Assembly (NCBI GenBank): GCA_019400425.1
Contig: JAFREE010000193.1
Location: 1 to 38,870, forward strand
Direction of reading: 5' to 3'
Length of the DNA stretch: 38,870 bases
Source of the DNA: Hymenochaete sp. R1
Taxonomy: Eukaryota; Basidiomycota; Agaricomycetes; Hymenochaetales; Hymenochaetaceae
Part shown: positions 11,783 to 22,022 of the stretch, piece after piece
How positions within the stretch are numbered: the stretch's first letter is position 1
Layout of the letters: each line of letters begins with the position of its first letter
Notes under the pieces: generated by a model
The model's database searches: none
What the model was told of the DNA's origin: nothing
What the model saw: only the letters and a program-made list of their open reading frames with translations
Program-made: the position numbers and the translations under genes

Positions 11783-13320
11783 ATGACTTTCGCCACGGCA
11801 ATGGTCTCGTTGGCTCTCCGCGTTGCTCAAGAGTTAGACAGACTTTCTCCTGTCCTCCTCCCAGTCTTCATCCTCTCCATTCAGGAGGCAGTCGGCGGTC
11901 TGGACGTAGGTGGTTTAAATTCATTGGAAATCTACTTGAGGCGAAAATCTGACTTGGGAGTCGTCCATTGCAGCTCTGGAAAGCTGTCCACCAGCTACCT
12001 CTCAGACGCTTAGAAGCGACTCAGGGCGATTCAAAACTCAGAGACACTAATAAGAATCAGGACTTGCGTTCTTCGCCCTGTTCCAGGACCCAACTTGTTG
12101 CCATTGCACGATGCCTTGTGCCCGCGCTGTTCATCTTGGCGGTGTTTTACGCTCCAGTACTCCTCGAGGACCCGTTACATCTCCGATGTGCCAACTTGAT
12201 TCTACTTGGCCCCGTGTTCACCCTCGCACTTTACTCTGTGAGTGAAAATCAAGAGATAATATTAATCATGAGTTCTTACTGGTTTGACAGGCCTTTGAAC
12301 CCCTCTGCAACTTTGTGGTGCGCGAATTATCAAGAGATGACGTCGGAAGTAAGTACTGTACTCTTTATTTCTGATGCAGGCTAAAGTTTCTTCTCAACTA
12401 GATCCCATCATAAAGTTCCCTGATGCTGAGACTCAGACCCCTTGGGCACGCACGTCACTGCTCGTTGCAAGCTTCCTCTCAGCATTTGGAGCCTTATGGC
12501 CGTCAAGCATCCAGCCTCTTGCGTTCGGTATCGTCTTCTATGCACTCATTCGACATGCGCTGTTCAGGAAAGCCGCGCCATCCCGGACCGTGCAGATGAA
12601 AGGCTTCCTCGCAATCTCTTGTTTCTTGGTGCGTCTCGTCAGCAGTCTCACCACTTGTATCTTTCTCATTTGGGTGATTGATATCAGGCACTCATACCCC
12701 CTTTCCTTTCCGTTTCACGTCTCACATCCGAAAGCTCGACCTTGGGGCCTCTTCGTCTTTTTCCTCGGACAGATTCCGCGAATATCGAATGGCCTTCCAG
12801 CCTCATCTCTGTCGCATTCACCATCGTTCCACTGCAGTTCTTGTCGGTTCTCCTTCGTTTCGACCATTCTTGCTTCCTGCAAGGCAATTCACATTCACTA
12901 CCAACATGGTCAATACCACACAATATCGATCAAGCCGCTCCTTTGCTTCTACCAACAAAATCATTCACATCATGCATCCACGAATCACTTTTCTCAAGAT
13001 CATCATACTTCCGTACATCATTCGTCACGCTTCTCGTCTCCTTCCTCATCGCTTCCATCCTTAGCGCTCCAGGCATCGATATTCTGGAATGCACATTTGA
13101 TAACGTGATGCCTGTCGTGGTCATTATTGCGCTCCCTCTTATGGCGGGCGCAGTGGTTCTGCTGGCGTCAGTAAGGGGCGAGCTGACCGATCTTTTGGTG
13201 TATGAAGAGAAGTGGAGTGGAGTAGGATGCGTGGTGGATGAACGGTCCGAGAACGAGAAAGCGCGATTTGAGGTTGGTGATAGTCAATGCCGAGCAACTC
13301 ATGCTTCTATCGCTGTGTAA
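11783..13320 (+). CDS. SPP-like (peptidase A22B fold) membrane protein, apparently catalytically dead
   Basis: Exons 11783-11905, 11974-12237, 12291-12348, 12402-12628 and 12688-13320 join in frame to 434 aa, a normal length for signal peptide peptidase. Eight or nine hydrophobic segments are visible. The C-terminal half lines up with SPP: (S)SLISVAFTIVPLQFLSVLLRFD sits where GLGD-x-IPG...LLRFD should be; SSYFRTSFVTLLVSFLIA corresponds to the next helix; PVVVIIALPLMAG...VRGELTDLLVYEE corresponds to PAL...KGE...YEE. However, the GxGD Asp is replaced (VAFT), PAL is PVV, and the region expected to carry YD reads SCFLALIPPFL with no Asp. Without both Asp residues it cannot be an aspartyl protease, so I infer a pseudoprotease or a repurposed membrane protein. 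The alignment is from memory of the family. It resembles the partial gene at the left edge. Confidence 0.72.
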
Positions 13321-16082
13321 ACTCAATCTCGTCATTTTTGGTGGAGGCTGTCTTCGTTTCTCACTCTTTTTCATTCACTTTTGAGGTCGTTGCACGTCTG
13401 GGTCTTTTTTCATTTCCTTTTAGGTAGTACAACTTTTGATGGGCTTTTTTGATGAGTAATTTATGAATTATATAGTTTGGGTTCTATGTCTTTCGTGTCT
13501 TGTAAAGTGCAGAGCTTTTTACGGGTCGTGTAAAAATTGACAGCGCTGGGTAGGGAATAGACGAATCTGATAAATTTCTCGAGAGTTACGACTTTAATTG
13601 ACTTGGTTAGGTACGTCGATGCGTTCGGACTGCGCAAGCGTACAGCTCGTGGGTGAGGAAGTAGTTAGCTCGTAAGCCGTTAGAGACGTAGTATAAATCC
13701 ACAACTCCCTCACCATTGCGAGGCTCAACGCCTTAGTTTGTACCGACACCATTTCTATCGCTCGACAAGTAACAATATTGTCCCCTAGTACTGGTACATG
13801 TAAATGAAAAAGTGCAAGATGCAAAAGGATATTTAAATCGAAAAGGACGCGCTTTGGGATCACGTGCTCCGTGTCTCTCTTTGATGCATTGTTCAATTTG
13901 TTGAATTTGTTCAACTCTTTGGTTGCTCCTAGCTCTCCTCCCCCACTCCGAGTCTCCACTACCTCTACCTTTCCTCGGTAATTTGCAGCAAATCGCCCTT
14001 CATTGCATATCGCTAGCGGAGGATAGTGCTGGGAAGTCTTCCATTGGGGTGCCCAAGAGTGTCATCGCGTCACCGATGCATGACGTGTCTCCAGCCGTTT
14101 CCCAGTCCTAGTAACAAAGTGGGAACTCGTCTTCGTCCTTCCCTACCGTCGCTCTTTCAATGATTTAAGACGCAAAGCTACCAAAGAAGCTTTGATTCTT
14201 CAAGTCCATTATGTGCAAAACACGGAATTCGCGTGAAGAGATCGTTTGTCTCAAGGATGATCATCGAAGCCAAAGTTGCGTTCGCAGGCTCGCAGGTGCT
14301 CAATATATGTATGGACAGTCGTTTTTTTTCGACTTGTAGTTGATGCTGACTTCGAACTTAAAGTTATGTTGCAGACGAGTTGTAAGGCGCGATAACGACC
14401 AAGTTTAACATGAACAGGTATTCGTGATGGGCTGACTGTTGGAGATCGAAGATGAAAACGTTTATAGCGTCGTGAGTGGGAAAAGAAGCAGAGAAAACAA
14501 TGGAGATGGAACGAGTTGCCATTCTTAACCAATGGATGAGCGGGATTTATCCAGCAAGTTGTTCAGCCCGAGTGAATCGATCCCTTGACCTCTCGTACGC
14601 CCTTTCCTTCTTGCTCTCAAATATCATTAAACTTACCTTTTACATCTCGTTCTGCAACAATTCAAGGTCCAGGATGATCAAGTGGAGTTCCGAGAAAGCA
14701 CAGAGTCCTGAGTGGATGATAGGATGCACGTTGCATCCATATAATTCCATTCTGATAAGGTAATGAAAGTATCGGCGATAGGAGAGCTGGTTCCGAGGTC
14801 AGCGCAATCTGATAGTATTTAATCATTAGAATCACCTACATAACGTAGAATAAAATTCCCCATAAATGCGACTTACTGCAGTTTGACGCTTTCCCGTTGT
14901 TCGTTCGTTTATTCCGATATTCGTTCTGATTCCATGTCTAATATAAGTATCAATACGGTTCACCTCGTTGATTTTTATATTTCAAATGTCACGTACTTGT
15001 CCTTGTTTGCTTGTCCCTTCTAATTTTGGCTCACTATCCGTTATCCTATCGAATCCGGATTGAAAGGACTATCTCTTCATTATCTTGGACTTGACTCTTG
15101 AATACAGCTCGCTCTTTGCTCACTGGGCTTTCTTAGGCTACCCAATTCGTCTTCGACTGACTTTCGTTCCAGATTCGCATTGGATTCGTCGGGATCGTTT
15201 TGGTCGATGCACGGTCGTTCGCATTCGGACATACCTGAGGTCCCACGTATGAGTCTTTTTCTCTGGCTGAACTAAAGAACTGGTCGCCAGTCAGTACAGC
15301 GAGGTTTTCCGTAGTACAAAGAGAGGCTTTACAAGGTGCTTGTAAGTCTTCTGCTTCTGAGAATAAAATAAATCCATTACTCACTGATATTTTTTCTTTT
15401 CAGTCACATACGATATACTCGTGGCCAACAATATGGCCAATGTAACGATTATTATCGGGGTGTTGATGGGCAGCTATGCCGCAGCCCGCGAGCAAGAGCA
15501 ATGGGCAAGCAATAATCCTTCGATGCCATTGTCAACTAAGCGAAAGAATATTGGTGGCCGTTTAGATTGCACATCCGGCCCATATAAAGGTGCGATGAGC
15601 AGTAGGTGGTATCGATTCCCTGCGGAATATCCGTCATGGACCCAGACGCGCACCGGTTCTACAAATAATACACGTTCAGAGAAAAGGCAACAAGTTGCTT
15701 GCTTTCGATGATTACTTTGGATTAGGAGCGGAAACCAACTCACCGCTTTCGAAACAAGATGGGATGCTATTATATAGCATGGGATGAGTCGGTTCAGTGT
15801 TCCGGTGCGCCAGTTTTCTTTATTTTTTTTCCAGGAGGTGATGTGTAACTGTCTCGTGGGAACTAAAAGGAGACGGTTAGGCGAGTTGAATGGTCAGTGG
15901 TCAGTTTTTCATGGTTGATGTTCCATGAGCCACACAGGATTTCCCACGCGATTACGACTTCAAAAGTCGTCGGACATCGACAAGACGTGCACCAGCGTTT
16001 CTTCTCTTTACCATCCAACATCCTCTAATCCTGGGGTCGCACATCAGTTTGCTTCGCTGATACTTCCCTGATACTGGACGTG
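13321..16082. other. Long intergenic region, no supported gene
   Basis: About 2.8 kb, the longest stretch without a gene in the left half. Open frames at 13594-13959 (-), 14251-14532 (-), 14476-14763 (+) and 15421-15711 (+) show no domain, membrane protein or splice logic that I can defend; several lack an ATG. A 7-bp-arm inverted repeat ATGCTAT-TAT-ATAGCAT lies near 15764-15780. The last few hundred bases should be the FunK1-2 promoter. Decayed mobile DNA is possible, but no reverse transcriptase or transposase motif is visible. Confidence 0.5.
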
Positions 16083-19000
16083 ATGGTAAATGTCAGATAT
16101 GTAGGGGCCGCAAAGGCCAAGGCATGCGGAACTCGACTGTCTGCGACGCAACGCTCTGACGGGGTCAAAGTCGCCAGACTGAACCGCGATATCTTTCTGC
16201 GCAACTACCTCAACAAACTAGTCCCTTCGGACGATTGGAAGGGGCTTCGACAGGAGTTCATGAGCTCCTTCGGTCGAAACAAGACTGTGGAGGATGTTTT
16301 GGCTAATGTATGTCGTGTTTTGACGAGAGTCTCGATGAAGATAGCGACGCATTGCGATTGTGAGTCGGTCTAAGTAAGGTAGAACTAGGTACTAACTCTT
16401 TCAAAGCTTCTGACGTCGTTGCATTCATCGACATCGGGACTACGAAACTTAACGACAGTAGCACGTTCCTTGGAACGGAGTCACGGAAAGGAGACGACGA
16501 ATGTAAACGTCCAGATTTAATGGGCAAGTTTATGTCTCTCGATGACGCGGCAACACTTTCGAGAGATGTCGATGATCCTTCTTACGATGAAGAAGCAAGG
16601 GAAGAGATTCTTGAGGATGTTGAGTGGGCCGACATCGTGACGATTGCGACTTTCAACGAGACCTTTGTCGATGAGGTTCATAGCGACCTTCGGGAACAGC
16701 TGGAATGTCTCCCTAGGCACGCACCTGATTTGGCTGGGATCCTTGCGATGGCTTTAGGGAATGATTTCATCAATTATCAGTGGTCTGATAATTCTGGACT
16801 AGTTCGATCCAAATCATGCCAGCCGATGATCAGTGAAGTCGGTGATGGACAACACGTCAGCTCATGGACGTTACTGTGTTCATACATCCATACACTATAT
16901 GTCCCGAAGGATGGACTTCCTTGCTGGGACTCGACGATGACGAATGAGGGCGATACTTGGACATTGGAGACGGACGAAGGCAGCTTCAGCGGTAATCTGA
17001 TATACGCCGCTGAACACCAGACGAAACAGACGTGCGTCTTCGATACGCATGCTCCCGAACGGATTGTGAAGGACATTTGGCTTAACAACAACCATCCCGA
17101 CAAGGAGCACGAGATGTATGAGATAGCGGAAGGCACCCCTGGAGTTGTTCAGATCGATCACTCTGTGATAGTACCAGAGCAAAGTGTTGATATTGCGACA
17201 GGAAAGCTAATGAAGGTCGGCGACCTCGAGACATCTACTCTTCACTCTGGGGAGAAATGCAAACTACGACATCTCATGGGAGATCGCCGGACTCCATTCA
17301 GGACGAAATGGCGACACGTCTACCGTACGAAGGGGAAGTCGTTGAAGACGAGGAAGAATGTGCGTCAAATTCTGAAAGCGCTTTTCGATGCCCTCCAAGG
17401 TATGTTTATTTTCATTTCATCTATGACACATCCGTCTCAAACTCTTATATCATGTAGGGCACCAGATGCTATATATCATCAAACGCATTCTACACCGGGA
17501 CATCAGTCGTGGAAACATTCTCATCGAACCAGTGCACCACGACCTTCCTGAACAGTTGGACTACAAAGGAAAGGCTGGCACTGTGCCTTACGTGCCTATA
17601 GATGCTCTTTTGGAGGGTGTTGCTCCGTGAGCTGTTTGCTTTTTCATTGTGTTGAATTCAGTTTCTCACTATCGCTACAGGGAGGCGAAGGCAGAGCAAG
17701 GCGTATTGACTGATCTTGACTGTGCCACAGACGTGAGCAACGGGAACAACCGTGAGTTGAAAGCGAGCGTAGTGAGTGGCACTGATATTTGTCTCGCGAA
17801 TGTTGCTGACGAAATGGCCTGGCAGGGCACGCCATCGTTCGCCGCGATTGCGGTTTCAGCTGGACGGATACGTTTCAATTATCGTTCGCGAACGGATTTT
17901 CCAAAGCTTACTGGACGCGCAGCCAGACTATACAAGAAAGCTTTCGGGAAAGATGCCTTTGACAGATACCCACAACTAGTGAACGAGACTGCCAAAGACA
18001 AAGCGTCCGCGAAAGATAGATACTTTCAGCATCTTCCTGCATACGACGTTGAATCGTTCTTCTGGGTTCTTCTTTATGAGCTGGTCAGAGCGTGGCCGAA
18101 AGGAAAGGCGGAGGAAATGACTGCAGAGGCTCGAAGGTTCCTGGCGGTGATGGAAAAGTGTGATTTCAAGCTTGGTGTACACGATGATCGTGCGGCTTAC
18201 CTCAATGGACTCATCGAGAGTGAATCATTCGAGGAACTCCTCCATCCTCGTCTGCGCAAACTCGCTCCCCACCTAATGGAATTATCGCACTACCTTGCAA
18301 CTGAGTGGGCATTCTGGACCGAAGACTGTCTTCCTGCAGATCACGCGCATGAAGCAATGAAGCGGATCCTTTTAAACATGATGTTTGAGCTCGAGAACGA
18401 TCCTATCGAGCTGAAAGTTGGTGTAGAGAGAGGGCCTTGTGGACTTGATGAGTCAGATGGCCAGTGCTACAATCCGTGGCTCCGACGAGCTGGTCGCGCG
18501 AGTCCGGCCCAGAGTCCTGCTCGGGTGAGATCTACGAACTCTACTTGGGCTTCTTCATCAGAAGCACCGTCGACAATTCAGGAATCGGATTCGGGCTCGG
18601 ATGAAGAAGACGCGCAAACGACGAAGCTCGAGAGTAGAGATTCGCAAAACTCGTCCGAATCTACCTCATCACACTCTGAACTCGAGGACCGACGACTTTC
18701 TATTGTAGCGCGAGGCAAGAAACGGAGGCTTACGGATCACGATGAAGACCAATACCGGGTCACTGTTGCTGAGAGCTCCAACGCTACTGCCAGCACGAGC
18801 AAATACCCAACGAAGAAACATCGCGTCGAAGTGGATAAAGGAAAGCGCGGACTCGGACTCGGATTCGGAGGCGCGATTAGTCTGGAAGGTGAAAGCAAGT
18901 CTAAATCCGAGGAAGACGAAGAGACACTTGGCGTCGCCCTCATCATGTCTACTTTCGCATCCATGCCCAGGACTGAAACGAAAAACACTAGTGGCGCCAA

Positions 19001-19247
19001 TAAAGAAAACGTACCCGAGATCAGGAGTACAACAGTTTCAACGCTTGAGTCGACCACTGGCGATGCTACAGGTCCACCGAACCCGCTTTCACAGAGGCGG
19101 ATGAACGTTGTCTTGGCTAAGCAGATGGTGAAGCGTGGACGGAAGCGTTCTCACGTAGCTCGGGTTTTGCAGGCGTCGGAGTCGGAGTCGGTGAAAACAT
19201 TGGAGTCGGAGTCGGTGAAAACGTTGGAGTCAGAGCCGCAGCTATAG
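16083..19247 (+). CDS. FunK1-type fungal protein kinase, copy 2
   Basis: Exons 16083-16359, 16407-17399, 17458-17626, 17681-17771 and 17826-19247 join to 983 aa. ATG 16083 follows an in-frame GTG that I do not use. Motifs: RIVKDIW (candidate ATP Lys), HRDISRGNIL (catalytic loop), LTDLDCA (DLD), VGTPSF after the intron at 17772-17825, and YDVESFFWVLLYELVRAWP. It aligns with the copy at 7940 along the whole kinase region, with the same intron positions and phases; exons 3 (169 nt) and 4 (91 nt) have identical lengths in both. The C-terminal tail of more than 270 residues is Ser/Glu-rich, with basic clusters (KKRRLTD, KKHRVEVDKGKRG, KRGRKRSH), and ends in a short tandem repeat. I infer an active nuclear kinase produced by gene duplication; its substrates are unknown. 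Confidence 0.88.
19177..19237 (+). repeat. 24-nt tandem repeat inside the FunK1-2 C-terminus
   Basis: A 24-nt unit TTGGAGTCGGAGTCGGTGAA(AACA/G) is present in about 2.5 copies just before the stop codon and encodes ESESVKTL repeated. The unit is a multiple of three, so copy-number changes keep the frame. It is absent from the other FunK1 gene in this window. Confidence 0.8.
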
Positions 19248-20129
19248 TGGGTGGATGCCAGTTGAAGCAAAAGGGAATTGGAGTTAACGAGCTATGGACT
19301 ATGTACTAATAACAGTAGGAAGGAAGGGATACAGGAAGAAGAAGGAGCACTGGCGATGATGCATCTGCTCTCATGTTGTTTTTGTTATTGTGTTTTTATC
19401 GCTGTTTCGTTTTCTTTGTTTTGTTGTACGGCTCTGTTGTATGGATGACCAGCTTTACTTCAAAGTATTTGAAAGCTGACAAATTAAATTTGATTGATAG
19501 TATAAATAGAGATGTTCTCATCGTCGTAAGCTGCAGCCGTGCACACCCAATTGGGAATTCCCTTCGAGTTTTCCTGTACTGACTCGTTTGAACGAACTCA
19601 TGACAGGCCGGTTTTCTTTGATGTAACCAGATAGTCAAACCACGATCGATCGGGGGTCAGTTATCGCATTCATATAAGTTATCGTTGTTAAGTTTTCGTA
19701 TTATCATGTTCAAGTACATCGTACATTCCAATGTTTGGGTTTGAGGAAAAGGGGACGCGCAAAGAGAAGAGATAAGCGCAACAGGACATTCGTACTTCAA
19801 TAAAGTTTTATCATCACCAGAAAAAAGGAGAACCGGGAAAGGCTCAGGCCAAAAGGAAAGAAGACAAAAAGAGATGGCGAGATAGATGTGAGATAGCGGT
19901 TCATATAGACAAGGCGAACGTATCGGGGCTTGGATGACAAATAAACGAAGTGTAGAAAAGAGCGGGGGAGGAAAAGAGACGAGATGACAGAAAGCAAGTT
20001 TGAAATTTCCAAGAGATGTGGGTAAAGAAACGGCCGGGAGACTAACTGAAGAAAGCGAAAGAAACACGGACGGACGGACGGAAGGATGGACGAGTGGGTA
20101 CGAAACATACGGAAATGCCGATAATCCAA
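19248..20129. other. Convergent 3' flank between FunK1-2 (+) and the 192-aa gene (-)
   Basis: About 0.9 kb between two gene ends. About 19800-20100 is strongly purine-rich on the plus strand, so it would be a pyrimidine-rich 3' UTR for the minus-strand gene. It includes a (CGGA)4 microsatellite at 20067-20082. Open frames across it on the minus strand are low-complexity Ser/Phe/Leu/Pro and are not credible. Confidence 0.55.
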
Positions 20130-21241
20130 TCAATCGTCGGGACCTGGACAATGCAAAGAAAGAAACCTTCCTGTAAGTGGGTGCCTTTGAGTGGGAGTAG
20201 GGCTACGCATACCGAAAAGGCCCTCGTTCTTTGGAGGTGCAGGTGATGGTATGGGCGCGGACGCAGCTTGACGGGGTTGGGGGACAATCATGGGGTTCGC
20301 TGATGTATTGCAACAGCACGCGCCAAATCCAAATCCACATACAATCAAAGACAAACCAGCACAAAATACACCAGAGAACTCAATCAAAAAGCGAAAGGAC
20401 CCAGACCCAGCGAAGGCACTTACGTTTCCACTGCGCCCAGGCGGGCACTTGAGGCGCCATCATCATCCCCGGCGGTGGACTCGTCGGCGCGCTGTTCGAC
20501 GGGGCAGCTGTGATCGCTTTGGGCGATGCGGGGTTGTTAGGGTCGCGACGTCTCTTGGGTCGGGGGACGGGTCGCACGACGCTGCGCCATGCGGAACCTT
20601 TGTTCTCTGGCGGTTCTTCGGGCGCGGGTTCTGGTGGGGCAGGGAGACCAGCTGGTTGGAATTGCTGCTGGGTTTATGTGAGCGTAGAAATGGTAAAGAG
20701 GGGCGAGAGGAAAACGAGTCAAACGAATGGTGGTGAGGGAAGGATTGGGAGAAGGCGTACGGCTGGATGCCAGTCTGGGAGGTACTCGCCGCCTGCACCG
20801 TGCTTGGACTTGATAGACATGAGCTCGGAGATTTCACTGAGCAAGAATTTGTAGCATTCGATAGCACAACCACATCAAGCATGTTACAATGACACGAAGC
20901 GGTTAGATACGTTGCGAACAGTGTGATGTATGCGGTGGTAGACTCACTATTGCAACTTGCGTTTTTCGTCCCTCAGCACCTGGATTTCCTCCATCAAGTC
21001 ATTCACATCCTTCGCGTACCGACGTATGGCACTGAAGTCAGGGTACCTGTACATGTACACGCGACGATGTCATGCAGAATTCGATCGACCAAGTGTAAGT
21101 CGAAGGGCCAAAATATCGAGGAGAGAACGAAGACGCGGGTTAGGGTGAGATTATCGAATCGGAAGCAAACAAAAAAACAGACATTGACATCGGCGGCGGA
21201 GGTGCTTGCTGGTGCTGCTGTGGCTTTGGGCCTCTGTTCAT
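20130..21241 (-). CDS. Small coiled-coil/proline-rich protein of unknown function (192 aa)
   Basis: Minus-strand exons 21241-21183, 21046-20948, 20836-20761, 20667-20424, 20299-20213 and 20143-20130 join in frame to 192 aa. The N-terminus is MNRGPKPQQHQQAPPPPMSM, followed by a charged helix likely to form a coiled coil (YPDFSAIRRYAKDVNDLMEE through EIQVLRDEKRKLQYEISELM), a short GGEYLPDW segment, then a Pro-rich region with a basic patch (RPVPRPKRRRDP) and a conserved-looking end, KNEGLFGPDD. Six exons, with the stop in a 14-nt final coding segment, and clean splice phases argue strongly for a real gene. The first intron uses a weak donor (GTCTGT), so the N-terminal exon is the least certain part. 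I do not recognise the family; a nuclear or RNA-associated scaffold is only a guess from the basic/Pro-rich composition. It is divergent from the DUF4139 gene. Confidence 0.75.
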
Positions 21242-22022
21242 TGTCGAGAAAATTGTGTTATAAAATAAAAGTACCAGCGGGAGGATGGCGAGGGTATCAA
21301 GACAAGAGGTCGACGACGGCGAGCTCGAGTCGACTGTTTAGGGCATCTCTCAGAGTCTCTCGCGCGCCTCGTGGTCTTCAGTCAGCGCAAACCTTGCTCT
21401 CCGACCATGACCATGGATGCTGCTGATTATACACTTACTTGCTGGCCATAGTCACCGGCGGTCATCATCCGCGCCCAGCAAATTTGTATCCTGCACTCTG
21501 GCTGTCTTGTATTTTATTATGAATCTTGGTAACTGACTGTGCGCTATCTCTCATCAGTCAATCTCTGACATTTCATCGGGCCGAGGATGACTATCTGGAG
21601 CTCAACGCGCCTCTCTTGACAAACGTTGCTCTGGCGGTCCCCGATGACTCACTGTACTTGACAGAGTCTGCCGAAATCACCTTGGCAAAGTAGTACTTGA
21701 TAGCGATGTCTCTGCAAAGGAGCCGCTCATTTGGCATGCTTGTTGCCCGAGATGACGACGGAACTGTGGTTCTCATGGTCAGGAGCGCAATGGGTCGCAT
21801 GAAGGTTCACAAAGATCAATGAAAAAGTGCTGCAATCAGTACAAAGACCCTACGAGAACGCTGTGTCTTCCGGTAAACCGGATCACTCACGCTGTTTGAC
21901 GACATATCCAATTGCCAATACCTTTTGATCCCCTCTAATTGCCTACAAAAACCCATTGCCGATTCGCTTCGCAGTAAGCTGTTCCCCCCTTCCCTCTTTC
22001 GCCCTTTCTCTCATCGTCTCCG
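21242..22022. promoter_or_regulatory. Divergent promoter region
   Basis: About 0.78 kb separates the start codons of the 192-aa gene (-) and the DUF4139 gene (+), so both promoters must lie here. A pyrimidine-rich block (TTCCCCCCTTCCCTCTTTCG, near 21982-22001) sits just upstream of ATG 22023, as is common near fungal transcription starts. No clear TATA box was found. Confidence 0.5.

Noticed and set aside
13594..13959. 121-codon minus-strand frame
   Set aside because: No ATG at its start (GTG), no recognisable domain and no supporting splice structure.
15421..15711. 96-codon frame with a hydrophobic start resembling a signal peptide
   Set aside because: It starts at GTG, the rest has no domain, and no homologous copy occurs in the window.
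20290..20736. 148-codon plus-strand frame rich in Arg/Gly
   Set aside because: It overlaps, antisense, the well-spliced exons of the 192-aa minus-strand gene.
21591..21800. Minus-strand 69-codon frame between the divergent genes
   Set aside because: The opposite strand reads equally well; neither shows motifs nor joins in frame to a neighbour.
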